From: Planctomycetota bacterium
Lineage (GTDB): Bacteria; Planctomycetota; UBA1135; GCA-002686595
Length of the DNA: 40,367 nucleotides
Assembly: GCA_012959525.1 (NCBI GenBank)
Contig: DUDB01000007.1
Coordinates: 1-40,367 of the forward strand
Direction of reading: 5' to 3'
Positions 9,292 to 18,036 of this stretch are shown piece after piece. The notes beneath the pieces were generated by a model. The model did not search any database, was not told where the DNA came from, and saw nothing but the letters and a program-made list of their open reading frames with translations. Within the stretch, counting starts at the first letter, position 1. Each line of letters starts with the position of its first letter. Position numbers and translations under genes: made by a program.

Positions 9292-12080
9292 CAATCGCTG
9301 GGTTCCTGCCGCCTAGCAAGGCGTACGCCGCGCTCATCGCGCACCAGCTCCTCGCCGACTCCAAGAGCAGAGTCCGTCAGGAGTTGGCGAGGAAGAGCAG
9401 GGGCCGGGGAGGCCGCGGGTTGTTCTTTACCGCCAGCGGACTGGAAGCCCGTGATCTGCTCCCAGCAGCGTTCAATGGCGTCCCCGAAGATCAGGATCAG
9501 ATCGCCAGGTTCGCCCACCTCGAGGGCGCGAGTCACGGCATCGCTCTCGTCGGGAATGAGCTCGATCAACTCAGAGTCCACACCCGCATCGATCAGAGCC
9601 TGACGCTGAAGCGTGGGCACCTCGTCGTCCCCTCGGCCGCGGGTATTGTCATCCCGTCGGCAGATGTAGTGGTCGAAGTGACCAGCGCAGTTGGTGGCGA
9701 TCTCCTGAATATCCTCGTCCCGGCGGTCTCCCGGTGCGGCGAGCACGAGCACGCGCTTGCCTTCGGGCTGGAGAGCGTCGCAGAGTTGCACCATGGCTTG
9801 CGCGGCGGCTGGGTTGTGGCCGTAGTCCAAGATCACTCTGAAGGGGTGCTCGTCGCAGATGTTCATGCGCCCCGGTGCCTGAAAATAGGTCATGTCGAAC
9901 GTCCGTAGACCGTGCCGGATCTCGTCCAACTTGACGCCCATGCTGAAGGTGATCGCTGCCGCAAACATGGCGTTCTGCACGTTGTGCATCGCCCGTCCCT
10001 CGAGGGTGGCGGGTACCAGATGGGTCCACAAGAGGGGAATGTGCGCCCCGTTGTCGTAGAGGGTGATCATGTGCCCTGCTATGCCTTCCTCTAGGACGAG
10101 AGCGCGCCCGCTGGCCAGGATGTGCTCGCGCACAAGGGCATGGTTGGGGTTCATTGTGACGTAGCACAGATGCTTGGCCTTGGTGTAGCTCGCCATGAGG
10201 AGGCAGTGCTCGTCATCGGCGTTCAGCACGGCCGCGTCCTGCGCCACCTCCACCACGATGCGCTTGACCTTCGCCAGATCCTCTAGGGTGTCGATGCCCT
10301 TCATGCCCAGGTGATCGGACTGAACGTTGAGCACGGCGCCCACGTTGCAGCGCTTGTAGCCCATGCCCCGCCTGAGGAGGCCGCCGCGAGCAGTCTCCAA
10401 GACCGCCACGTCCACGGATGGATCGCGCAGGATCATGCGCGCCGCCATCGGCCCGGTCATGTCGCCTTCCACGGACTTGTGGCCATCGATATAGACCGCG
10501 TCCGTTGTAGCCAGCCCCACGTGCTTGCCGGTCAACTTGAAGATGTGCGAGACCATGCGCGATGTCGTCGTCTTGCCGTTAGTACCCGTGATCGACGTGA
10601 TGGGGATGCGCGCGGGCGAACCCTGGGGGAAGAGCATGTCCAGCACGGGCCCCGCCACATCGCGCGGGGTGCCCTCGCTCGGGGCCACGTGCATGCGGAA
10701 GCCCGGGGCTGCGTTGACCTCGCAGATGGCCCCACCCGTGGTTCGGTAGGACTGGGTGATATCGCTAGTCAGAAAGTCCACGCCCGCCACGTCCAAGCCG
10801 ATGGCCCGGGCAGCGCGCTCGGCCATCTCGCGGTTGTCCGGATGGATCACATCGGTCACGTCCACGGCGGTGCCTCCCGTGGAGAGGTTGCCGGTTGAGC
10901 GCAGATAGACGACCTCCTCACTCGCGGGCACGGACTCGGCAGTCATGTCCTTCAACTCCAACAGGCGCAGGGCCTGGTGATCAAGATCCAGGCGAGTAAG
11001 AACCTTCTCGTGACCGATGCCACGCCGGGGATCCTGGTTCGTCACCTCTACGAGCTCTGCGATGGTGTGCTGCGCGTCACCCACGACGTGACCGGGCACG
11101 CGCTTGGACGCGGCCACCAGCTGGCCATCCACAACGAGGAGTCGGTGATCGAGGCCCGTGATGAAGCTCTCCACCAGCACGGTGCGGCTGTGCTCGCGGG
11201 CGTGGTTGAAGGCCACGGTCACGCTCGTTTCGTCGGTCAGCTCGATGGAGACCCCGCGGCCATGGTTGGCGTTGAGCGGCTTGAGGACAACCGGATAGCC
11301 GATGCGGATGGCGGCCTTCACGGCCTCGCGTTCGCTGTAGACCATGCGCTGGCGCGCGACGGGCAGCCCTAGGTCGGCGAGCAGAGTGTTGGTCTCCTCC
11401 TTGTCCGATGCGATCTCCACGCTGATATGGCGCGTCTCGCTGGTGATCGTGGCCTGGATGCGACGGCCGAACCGGCCGTGACCAAACTGGACCAGGCTGT
11501 AGCGGTTCAGACGCAGCCAGGGGATGTCCCGCTCCTCAGCGGCGCGCACCAGACTCGCGGTGCTGGGGCCGAGAGCACGGCGCTGGGCGAAGCGGATGAA
11601 ACCATCGCGCTCCTCCTCGAAGTCGTAGTCTTCCCCACGGATATCCTCGGGCTGCAGCTCCTCGGGCAAGCTGTGGAGAATCAGGTCGAGTCCCAAGCGT
11701 CCGGCGGCCAGGCCAACGTCCTCTTGTTCGTAGGAGTAGACCACCTCGTACTCGCCATCCACGCCGGTTCCTCGAGTGCGGCCGAAGGTCACCTGTCCGC
11801 CAGCGATGTTCTGTAGCTCAATGGCAAGGTGCTCGAGAACGTGACCCATCCAGGTGCCTTCGTCCTCGGTCAGCCGCCGCAGGAAACCGCCGGGCTCGCG
11901 GTAGGAGCAACCGTGCTGGGCCAAGCCGGGCAGGGCGGCCTGGATGGCGTCGGTAAACCCGGTGCCGAGGCGCGTGGAGGAGTACTCCTCCAGAACGCCC
12001 AACTGCACCTTCAGCCGGATGACCGGGAAGAGGGCGTACAGGCTCGGCCCCAGAAAGACGGACTTGGAGAGGATCTTCAT
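9291..12080 (-). CDS. cphA: Cyanophycin synthetase CphA
   Basis: 929 residues from ATG 12080, which has AGGTGA five bases upstream. A GTG at 12089 overlapping the cphB stop is an alternative. CphA polymerises Asp and Arg into multi-L-arginyl-poly-L-aspartate with ATP. The N-terminal domain (1-160) has GTWMGHVLEHLAIELQ at 76-91. The ATP-grasp module (about 220-475) has VVLKPLNANHGRGVSIE and ends with AICEVNAAPGFRMH. The Mur-ligase-like module begins with TGTNGKTT at 498-505 and includes VLETARGGLLRRGM, VQSDHLG and ILDYGHNPAA. Length matches the family apart from a C-terminal tail of about 50 residues rich in Ala, Pro and Arg. It is translationally coupled to cphB upstream and to the Mur-ligase paralogue downstream. 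Confidence 0.96.
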   Translation of the reverse strand: MKILSKSVFLGPSLYALFPVIRLKVQLGVLEEYSSTRLGTGFTDAIQAALPGLAQHGCSYREPGGFLRRLTEDEGTWMGHVLEHLAIELQNIAGGQVTFGRTRGTGVDGEYEVVYSYEQEDVGLAAGRLGLDLILHSLPEELQPEDIRGEDYDFEEERDGFIRFAQRRALGPSTASLVRAAEERDIPWLRLNRYSLVQFGHGRFGRRIQATITSETRHISVEIASDKEETNTLLADLGLPVARQRMVYSEREAVKAAIRIGYPVVLKPLNANHGRGVSIELTDETSVTVAFNHAREHSRTVLVESFITGLDHRLLVVDGQLVAASKRVPGHVVGDAQHTIAELVEVTNQDPRRGIGHEKVLTRLDLDHQALRLLELKDMTAESVPASEEVVYLRSTGNLSTGGTAVDVTDVIHPDNREMAERAARAIGLDVAGVDFLTSDITQSYRTTGGAICEVNAAPGFRMHVAPSEGTPRDVAGPVLDMLFPQGSPARIPITSITGTNGKTTTSRMVSHIFKLTGKHVGLATTDAVYIDGHKSVEGDMTGPMAARMILRDPSVDVAVLETARGGLLRRGMGYKRCNVGAVLNVQSDHLGMKGIDTLEDLAKVKRIVVEVAQDAAVLNADDEHCLLMASYTKAKHLCYVTMNPNHALVREHILASGRALVLEEGIAGHMITLYDNGAHIPLLWTHLVPATLEGRAMHNVQNAMFAAAITFSMGVKLDEIRHGLRTFDMTYFQAPGRMNICDEHPFRVILDYGHNPAAAQAMVQLCDALQPEGKRVLVLAAPGDRRDEDIQEIATNCAGHFDHYICRRDDNTRGRGDDEVPTLQRQALIDAGVDSELIELIPDESDAVTRALEVGEPGDLILIFGDAIERCWEQITGFQSAGGKEQPAASPAPALPRQLLTDSALGVGEELVRDERGVRLARRQEPSD

Positions 12081-12085
12081 TTCGG

Positions 12086-12898
12086 TCACCTTCGCGCTGC
12101 TGCAGCAGGGCGCGCCTTGCGTGATTCGATGTCGTATGTGCCGCCCTGCACCAAGACGTGCAGGCGGATGTTGGTCAGACAGACCGGGTCGCGGCTCTCG
12201 GCGGAGGCCATGGAGGAGAACTCCATGTCCGAGGGATCCACGATGGTGATAGCCCCCGTCCCCACGACCTCTAGGCTGTTGCTTGGGGCAATGAAGGCCG
12301 CTGTGTCTTCGTCGAGACCGATCCCGATGGGACGCGGGTTGTAGGCGATGGCCGTCAGCAAGCGACCCAACCGGTCCCGCTGGCGGAAGTGCTGGTCCAC
12401 GATGATGTTGCGCGTCAAGCCGAGGCCGGGGACCAGGGTCACCATATCCCCTCGCGGGGTGGAACCCTCCTCGCCGTAGGCGATCATGTGCTCAGCCATG
12501 AAGGACGCGCCGGCAGAAGTGCCGGCCACGTGCAGCCCCCCATTCTGATTGCGATCCCGCAGCAGCTCCGCCACGCTCGTCCCCCCGATCGTCGTCGAGA
12601 GACGTAGCTGATTGCCACCCGTCATGAAGACACCGTGCGCTTGCTCTAATTCCTCCAGCCAATCCGCACGCTCGCAGTCGGCGCGCTCCTCGAAGGGCAG
12701 GGACGCCACGTGGCCCACGCCCAGATCGGTAAAGATATCCTCGTAGCGAACGCTCGTGTCAGGCATGCGCGAGGCGGTGGGGATGATGGCGATGCGCGCC
12801 TGAGCGCCCCCACACAGATCCACAAAACGGCGCAGAATGGTGCGGCCGCTGATCTTCTCTTCGGCGCCCCCAATGGGGATGATGAAACCGGGAGTCAT
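12086..12898 (-). CDS. cphB: Cyanophycinase CphB
   Basis: 270 residues, the usual length. CphB is a serine exopeptidase that cleaves cyanophycin to beta-Asp-Arg dipeptides. The nucleophile elbow is GTSAGAS with Ser128. The other triad candidates are His170 in VDQHF and Glu197 in GLDEDTA, all at a constant offset of four from the Ser132/His174/Glu201 numbering I know for the cyanobacterial enzyme. The FMTGGNQLRL motif at 91-100 is also typical. There is no signal peptide, so it acts in the cytoplasm. Its TGA lies just before the cphA start, and iadA ends 32 bp upstream, so the genes for making and using the reserve are co-transcribed. Confidence 0.96.
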   Translation of the reverse strand: MTPGFIIPIGGAEEKISGRTILRRFVDLCGGAQARIAIIPTASRMPDTSVRYEDIFTDLGVGHVASLPFEERADCERADWLEELEQAHGVFMTGGNQLRLSTTIGGTSVAELLRDRNQNGGLHVAGTSAGASFMAEHMIAYGEEGSTPRGDMVTLVPGLGLTRNIIVDQHFRQRDRLGRLLTAIAYNPRPIGIGLDEDTAAFIAPSNSLEVVGTGAITIVDPSDMEFSSMASAESRDPVCLTNIRLHVLVQGGTYDIESRKARPAAAARR

Positions 12899-12930
12899 GC
12901 TTAAATTTCTGGGGAGGGAGGGAAGGCCTT

Positions 12931-14109
12931 TCAGGCCGGGTCACTGGAACTCTCAAAAGGGCCCTGGATCAGGGCCACACCCGCACGCACGTGCCAGCGT
13001 CCCTTGACCATGACGCTGTGGATCGAGGCGTCCTCGCCAAGCAGAATCAGATCCGCTGCGGCGCCCGCCTCGAGAATGCCACGGCCGGGCAACTTGGCCA
13101 GACGCGCAGGGTTGGAGGTGAAGGCGGGAAGGAACTGCTCGGGGCTACGGCCACTCTGGAACAGGTTCTGCAGGGCCTCCGCCAGGAAAACGCCACTGCC
13201 CACGTCCATGTGAGTCATTTCGCCTCCGGTGTCGAAGACGGGGAGGCAGCCGCCGCTGTCCGAGCTGACACTAACCTGCTCCGCTGAGAGTCCCACGTCC
13301 AGGTAGCGGGCCAGGGCCTGGTCGGCAGTCAGTCCGAGTTCGTCGGGTGCAACAGGGCCGGCGGTCAGGTCAATACTGCAGCCCGACCGCGTCAGCTCGA
13401 AGGCCTCTTCCAGGAGCGCCTCACGGCGGTTGACGTGGGTGGGATGAAACAGACGCGCGGGCAACTCGCTGGTTTCCAAGGCGGCACGCACGAGCTCCAA
13501 CCCCCGGGGTCCATCTCCCAAATGCAAGTGCAGCAGACCCGCCTTGCCCGTAAGCATGCCACCCACCTGGGCCTCGGATGCCACGCGCAGAAGTTCGTCC
13601 AGGGTCGGCTGGCTGGACCGGAAGTCGCTCAGGGCCAGCTCCCCCACGCCGATCACCTCATCCAGATGAACTATGTCACCGCGCAGGCTGCCGGTGAGGG
13701 TGCAGGGAGGTAGGTGGTAGCCGCCGGTGTAACACCAGGCGCCCAAGCCTGCCTGCCGCAGGGCACGCACGCTGGCCAGGAGAGACGCCATGCTGCGGGT
13801 CTCGGCATCGGTGCCCAGGAGCCCCACCACAGAGGTGATCCCCGAGCGCGTGTAGCTGGAGAGCCCGGGGGCCGGAACACGCGTCTGAGGTCCGGCTTCC
13901 CCGCCTCCGCCGGTGGGGTGAGCATGCAGGTCCACCAAACCGGGAATCACCCGTGCACCGTCGAGGTCGAGCTGCTCAGTCACCAGCTGCTCGGGCAGAT
14001 CGGGCAGGTCGTCGCCGATCCACAGCACGCGCCCGCCCCCCAGGACCAGGGACTTGGAGCCCACGCTGCGGGGCGTGAACAGATCGGCGCTGTGGAGAAC
14101 GGTGAGCAT
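12931..14109 (-). CDS. iadA: Isoaspartyl dipeptidase IadA
   Basis: 392 residues, an amidohydrolase that splits beta-aspartyl dipeptides. Here the natural substrate is the beta-Asp-Arg released by CphB, completing conversion of cyanophycin to free Asp and Arg. Metal and active-site residues can be placed by comparison with the E. coli enzyme: H62 and H64 in DLHAHPTGGGGEAG, Y131 in TGGYHLPP, H196 in HLHLGDG, H225 in PTHVNR and D284 in SSDSGG. The bridging carboxylated lysine of E. coli (K162) is replaced by E157 in VGELALSDFRSS, a substitution that can serve the same metal-bridging role. It is the first gene of the operon, with a hairpin between it and the next gene upstream suggesting its own promoter in 14110-14157. 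Confidence 0.95.
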   Translation of the reverse strand: MLTVLHSADLFTPRSVGSKSLVLGGGRVLWIGDDLPDLPEQLVTEQLDLDGARVIPGLVDLHAHPTGGGGEAGPQTRVPAPGLSSYTRSGITSVVGLLGTDAETRSMASLLASVRALRQAGLGAWCYTGGYHLPPCTLTGSLRGDIVHLDEVIGVGELALSDFRSSQPTLDELLRVASEAQVGGMLTGKAGLLHLHLGDGPRGLELVRAALETSELPARLFHPTHVNRREALLEEAFELTRSGCSIDLTAGPVAPDELGLTADQALARYLDVGLSAEQVSVSSDSGGCLPVFDTGGEMTHMDVGSGVFLAEALQNLFQSGRSPEQFLPAFTSNPARLAKLPGRGILEAGAAADLILLGEDASIHSVMVKGRWHVRAGVALIQGPFESSSDPA

Positions 14110-14157
14110 GGCTGGTCAAAGGTCGGGGTCGCACGGATTTCCCCTCCCTTCAAAATT

Positions 14158-14195
14158 GGCGCGCGACTTTACCCGAAAGGGGTCACACGCGCGCC
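14158..14195 (-). terminator. Terminator-like hairpin at the end of the CxxC protein gene
   Basis: Perfect 8 bp inverted repeat GGCGCGCG / CGCGCGCC (14158-14165 with 14188-14195) with an inner ACCC/GGGT pair. On the minus strand the 5' arm covers the last codons of the gene ending at 14183, and the 3' arm is followed by AATTTTG. The T-tract is short, so this is a moderate call. It would separate that gene from iadA. Confidence 0.5.
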
Positions 14196-14701
14196 AGGAG
14201 GACCACATAGTTGTGGCCGTAGCCCTTCGCGCACCGGGGGCAGGTGGTGTAGAAGGCATAGATATCCTGGGCCTCGCGCCCCGCGGTGGCCAGGGTGGTC
14301 GCAAGCTGTTTCCGCCAGCGACCCGCATCCTTGTAGGGGCCGTCAAAGACCTCCGTACGGAAAGTGCCACTGAGGGTCTCGATCTCGGCGCCGGGATCCA
14401 GCCTGGAGGCACTGCCTCGAGCGTCCTCCTCGGACCCCTCCGGGCCGATGGCAAAATAGAGCTCGGTGCGCCAGGGGGAGCACTCGTCCGCTAGGACCAG
14501 GTTATCCGGGGTCAGGGCCCGCGCCTGTTCCAACCGGCCCAGATTGCGGGTCATGGCCTTCCCGAAACCGAGGGGGAAGTACAGCAAGCAGCGCAGTCGA
14601 TCGCGCAGGAAGGGGCGCTCGTTCCAGACCAGCGAGCCACCCTCCCAGGGGCTGGGGTCGAAAACGGGGCAGCAACCCGTGGGAGTGTGGGAGTCGGTCA
14701 T
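14183..14701 (-). CDS. Conserved small protein with CCP and CPRC motifs
   Basis: 172 residues from ATG 14701; the frame extends upstream to 14737 but the ATG is the natural start. I recognise this as a widely distributed family often labelled 'hydrolase' without experimental support. Features are an N-terminal TGCCPVFDPSPW, a central FLRDRLRCLLYFPLGFGKAM, an LSGTFRTEVFDGPYKDA stretch, and a C-terminal FYTTCPRCAKGYGHNYVVLL with a CxxC pair. The four cysteines could bind a metal or be redox active. No signal peptide or membrane segment. The ATG overlaps an ATG on the other strand at 14700 (CATG). A terminator-like hairpin covers its stop codon. Confidence 0.8.
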   Translation of the reverse strand: MTDSHTPTGCCPVFDPSPWEGGSLVWNERPFLRDRLRCLLYFPLGFGKAMTRNLGRLEQARALTPDNLVLADECSPWRTELYFAIGPEGSEEDARGSASRLDPGAEIETLSGTFRTEVFDGPYKDAGRWRKQLATTLATAGREAQDIYAFYTTCPRCAKGYGHNYVVLLARV

Positions 14702-14807
14702 GGGTATAGGCCTCGGATTGTACTCACTGCGAACCACTCAACCCGACGTTCTGTTGCGGTCCTGTGCCCTGGCGCCCGTGCGGACTTGCGGCACACAACC
14801 GAGGAGT

Positions 14808-15848
14808 GTGGATGACTGCTTGGTTCCGTACTCTACTTCCATCGACACGGTCACTCGCAACATCCAGGACACCCTCACCCTCGCCATGGGCTGGGATGGA
14901 TCAGGCAGCTCCCTGGTGTTGCACGACACGCAATGTGCGCTCGCCCGCAAGCTAACGGCGGCGTACGAGCGGTGCCTGCCGGGCGCCACGATTCTTGACT
15001 ATGAACACTTGGAACCAGGACAAGCGAGCAGCGCCTTCGATGCACTCGACCCCGGCGACCTGGTGGTCCTGATCCAGTCCACGCGCTTCCAGATCGAGAC
15101 CTTCCGCTTGCGTATCGAGTTGTTCAAGCGCTCCCTCAAGGTGATCGAGCATCCCCATTTGGCGCGTATGGCGCTCGACCAGGCGCAAACCTACGTGGAC
15201 GCGCTGGCCTACGACCCGGTCTATACGCGGCGGACCGGTGTGGCCCTCAAGGAGCGTGTGGACCGGGCCAAGGGAGGAAACATCTTGGGCGACGGCCTCG
15301 AGCTAGTGATCGCGGGCGCCTTGGAGCCAGCGCGACTCAACGTGGGCGACTACGCTCAGATGCAAAATGTGGGCGGTCAGTACCCCATCGGCGAGGTCTT
15401 CACGGAAGCCCGGCGACTGGAAGACCTGCACGGGCGAGTGCGCGTCCACGCTTTTGGGGACACCTCCTTCTGCGTCAACAGGCCTGCGACCCCCATTACC
15501 CTGGTCATCGAAGACGGATGCGTGGTGCAGGCCCTGGAGAGCACGGACGAGTTCGACCGGGTCCTGGCCCAGATCCGCCGCGACGAAGGTGAGGTGCTGG
15601 TGCGCGAGCTGGGCCTGGGGCTCAATCGGGCTCTGACCCGGGAGCGCATCGTGAACGACATCGGCACCTATGAGCGCATGTGTGGGATTCATCTCTCCCT
15701 GGGCGCCAAGCACCACGCCTACAAGAAACCCGGCATCAAGAAGAAGTTCGCCAAGCACCATGTGGACGTGTTCTTGGTGGTGGATGGATTCTTCTTGGAC
15801 GGGATGAGGGTGTACGGGGATGGGGAGTGGTGTGTGCTGGCGGGCTGA
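14808..15848 (+). CDS. M29-type metalloaminopeptidase-like protein
   Basis: About 346 residues if started at GTG 14808. The start is uncertain: ATG 14700 (overlapping the divergent gene), TTG 14820 (GAGGAG at 14801-14806) and ATG 14886 are alternatives. The protein resembles the M29 aminopeptidase (AmpS/PepS) group. All five expected ligands can be placed with the GTG numbering: E196 in PIGEVFTEAR, E267 in VRELGLGLN, H295 in GIHLSLGAK, and H318 and D320 in HHVDVF. It lacks a signal peptide. It lies upstream of and divergent to the cyanophycin genes, where a peptidase would fit, but the link is only positional. A relative such as a NicX-type dioxygenase of the same fold cannot be excluded. Confidence 0.72.
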   Translation: MDDCLVPYSTSIDTVTRNIQDTLTLAMGWDGSGSSLVLHDTQCALARKLTAAYERCLPGATILDYEHLEPGQASSAFDALDPGDLVVLIQSTRFQIETFRLRIELFKRSLKVIEHPHLARMALDQAQTYVDALAYDPVYTRRTGVALKERVDRAKGGNILGDGLELVIAGALEPARLNVGDYAQMQNVGGQYPIGEVFTEARRLEDLHGRVRVHAFGDTSFCVNRPATPITLVIEDGCVVQALESTDEFDRVLAQIRRDEGEVLVRELGLGLNRALTRERIVNDIGTYERMCGIHLSLGAKHHAYKKPGIKKKFAKHHVDVFLVVDGFFLDGMRVYGDGEWCVLAG

Positions 15849-15959
15849 GGCCTTCGATTGCGAAGTCGCTCTGCTGTCGCCTCATTGTTGCGCCCGAAGT
15901 CGACCGGTCCAGAGAGCCGTCAACCGGGATGGTCCGTCCCCCCCCAGGAGACGAGAAAC

Positions 15960-17009
15960 TCAGCGTCCCCCTTTGCCGAGCAATCGTGTGAGCCCCACAC
16001 CCACCAGGCACAGTCCCAGGGCCTTGAGGATCTGGGATACCCCAGGACGATAGAACTCCAGGGCCTCCCCATCTGCCTTGAGTTGGCCGGGAGTCTTCCC
16101 CACATGGCGCTCGCATGAGGCTGCGAACGCCTCGGGACTGAGGTCCAAGTCCCGGCTGACAATCACCTGCGCCGGATCCTCTCCAGAGTGGACGGCGGCG
16201 ATGGCCTTGCGCAGGTTCTTGTTGGCCAGGTCCGGATCGACTGGGGTTTGAAAAGGGAACAGCCCGAACACGGAGCCGCACAGGAGCCCCAGCAGTACGC
16301 CGTGGGAGACTCGGGAGTGGCGCACCAGGACCCACTTCAACACGTTGGAGAGCAGACCAATCCCCACTACCGCGCCCACCACAATGGGAACCACCACGCG
16401 CGCGCAACTCTGCCAGTCCTCGCGCAGGGCCCCCAGGGATAGGCTGCCCACAACCGTGTCATACATGCCCAGGATCAGCAGGATGTAGGAGCCGGAGATG
16501 CCCGGCAGGATCATGCTCGATGCGGCCACGGCTCCGACGCAGAGCAGGACGGGAATCGTAGCGGGCAGCTGGGTGCCACTCATGCTGAAGGTGATCCACG
16601 CCATACCCGCCATGCCGAGCGCGATGGCCAGCCAGACGCGGCCCGCGCCGGGGGCGCTCACACGTGCCGCACCGACCAGCTCGGGCACTCCGCCCAGCGT
16701 CAACCCGATGAAGAGGCTGTACATCACCCAGCGGTATTCGCTCACCAGGCTGACCGCCAACCCGGAGAAGGTCAGCACCGCGGTGACCAGCCCCAAACCG
16801 ACAATGCCGAGGAAGACCAGTGAGTCGCGCCTCATGCGCAAGCGCGTCACGTCCGCCACCGCGCCGATGAATCGATCGTACAGGCCAATGGCCAAGATCA
16901 TCGTGCCGCCGCTGATGCCGGGAACCAGATTGGCTAACCCCATCAGCACTCCGCCGGCGAGGGAACGGAAGCCGGGCGGGGGCAGGTCGAGATCGTCGTT
17001 GGAAGTCAA
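15960..17009 (-). CDS. popT: DUF368 undecaprenyl-phosphate translocase (PopT-type)
   Basis: 349 residues from TTG 17009, chosen because AGGTGA lies four bases upstream; a GTG at 17027 is also possible. The long open extension up to 17174 overlaps the preceding gene and is not coding. This multi-pass membrane protein has the two DUF368 signatures, GLANLVPGISGGTM near the start and SSMILPGISGSYILLILG in the second half, plus at least seven further hydrophobic helices. DUF368 members (PopT) return undecaprenyl phosphate across the cytoplasmic membrane for reuse in envelope polymer synthesis. A soluble insert of about 70 residues (around DPDLANKNLRKAIAAVHSGE) precedes the last helix. It immediately follows a kinase-fold gene, so the two are probably one transcript. 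Confidence 0.85.
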   Translation of the reverse strand: MTSNDDLDLPPPGFRSLAGGVLMGLANLVPGISGGTMILAIGLYDRFIGAVADVTRLRMRRDSLVFLGIVGLGLVTAVLTFSGLAVSLVSEYRWVMYSLFIGLTLGGVPELVGAARVSAPGAGRVWLAIALGMAGMAWITFSMSGTQLPATIPVLLCVGAVAASSMILPGISGSYILLILGMYDTVVGSLSLGALREDWQSCARVVVPIVVGAVVGIGLLSNVLKWVLVRHSRVSHGVLLGLLCGSVFGLFPFQTPVDPDLANKNLRKAIAAVHSGEDPAQVIVSRDLDLSPEAFAASCERHVGKTPGQLKADGEALEFYRPGVSQILKALGLCLVGVGLTRLLGKGGR

Positions 17010-17028
17010 TGGGTCACCTGCTCGCACC

Positions 17029-17898
17029 TTAGCGGGACAGCCCGGCCCGTACCAGAACGGCGACGCGTAGACGCTCCCGAAGCGGGCGGTCTCCGGCCTC
17101 TTGCCCCAGGCGCTCCAGCGTCTGCCGTACGTAGCGCGCTTGAGTTCGCTTGACGATGCGGCCCCCACCGACACTCATCAAGACGACGTCCGGCAGCCTG
17201 CGCCAAGAGAGATTGGCAGCGAAGGGTGCTTCGCTCGCGTCGGATTGCATCCCCAGTAGCTGCTCCGCGCCGCAGTCACCGGCTCCCGAATCCGGGCGGG
17301 ACTGGGAACGCGCGGTGGAGAGGTGCAGATGGGCAAGGGAGAGGCGCGGCAACTCGACGCGCGCCCGGAAGAGCCGGGCCAGGGCCAGCCCCAGAGCCGT
17401 CACCCCCAGACGCCTACGTGCCGGATCCTCCTCTGCCTCCAACCACTCGAGCACCGCTCGCGTGCCGGTCAGGGCGCGCGTGACGAGGGCCGATTGCTGA
17501 GCGAAAAACCCACCACCCTTGGCGCACCAGGCCAGGGGTTCGGGTGTGACGATCCCGGCAGACCGTAGGTGACAGAGCAGGTTCCAATCGCGCAGCGCCG
17601 CACTGTCCGAACAGGGCGCGGTCAGCCGCGTCCGCAGAGCAAGGCCAAGGCGGACGCTCGGGTAGCGGCGCAAGTAGACGAACCCGGTCCCGGCCCCGCG
17701 CGGGCGAGCAGGGGGCAGCCCCTGATCCGGTGTCCCTGGCAGAGGCAATCGAAACAGCGAAGAGTCCGCGCCGCGCGACACCTCCTGCGCAACGGCAGCC
17801 GTTTCCAGTCCATCTCCGGCGAGCAAGTCCTCAGGCCCACCGGCGCCCAGCGCCGCCCAGTCAGGCACGCAGGGGGCTAGCTTGGATCGCAGTGACAT
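17029..17898 (-). CDS. Kdo/InaA-type kinase-fold protein lacking catalytic residues
   Basis: 289 residues from ATG 17898. The N-terminal lobe pattern (FVYLRRYPSVRLG, then SAALRDWNLLCHLRSAGIVTPEPLAW) matches the lipopolysaccharide kinase / InaA family. Later landmarks are decayed: the lysine position in the VYLRRY strand is R77, the catalytic-loop region reads VELPRLSLAHLHLS with no Asp, and the metal-binding strand reads LPDVVLMSVGGGRIVK instead of the usual Leu-Ile-Asp. I infer a pseudokinase. Residues 195-225 are a low-complexity Ser/Asp/Gly insert. It ends 20 bp before the popT start. The pairing suggests a role in lipid-linked envelope glycan handling, but that is context only. Confidence 0.7.
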   Translation of the reverse strand: MSLRSKLAPCVPDWAALGAGGPEDLLAGDGLETAAVAQEVSRGADSSLFRLPLPGTPDQGLPPARPRGAGTGFVYLRRYPSVRLGLALRTRLTAPCSDSAALRDWNLLCHLRSAGIVTPEPLAWCAKGGGFFAQQSALVTRALTGTRAVLEWLEAEEDPARRRLGVTALGLALARLFRARVELPRLSLAHLHLSTARSQSRPDSGAGDCGAEQLLGMQSDASEAPFAANLSWRRLPDVVLMSVGGGRIVKRTQARYVRQTLERLGQEAGDRPLRERLRVAVLVRAGLSR

Positions 17899-18036
17899 AG
17901 GCGCTCGTAGGGTTCAGGAAGCCATCCGCGACTGAGGCCTAAGTTCGAGACCCTCAGGCGAGCTACGTCCAAGCTCTCATGCTGTTGGTTCTCCACCCGC
18001 ATGACGGCCCAACACGTGGTCGGCACGGCCTTCGAG

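Noticed and set aside
15960..17174. Full upstream extension of the DUF368 frame to 17174
   Set aside because: It overlaps the end of the kinase-fold gene and adds a non-hydrophobic, Arg-rich stretch; TTG 17009 has a good AGGTGA site.
17899..18036. Possible tRNA or small RNA in the gap between the kinase-fold and Rieske genes
   Set aside because: I could not build a cloverleaf or a convincing hairpin; nothing supportable seen.
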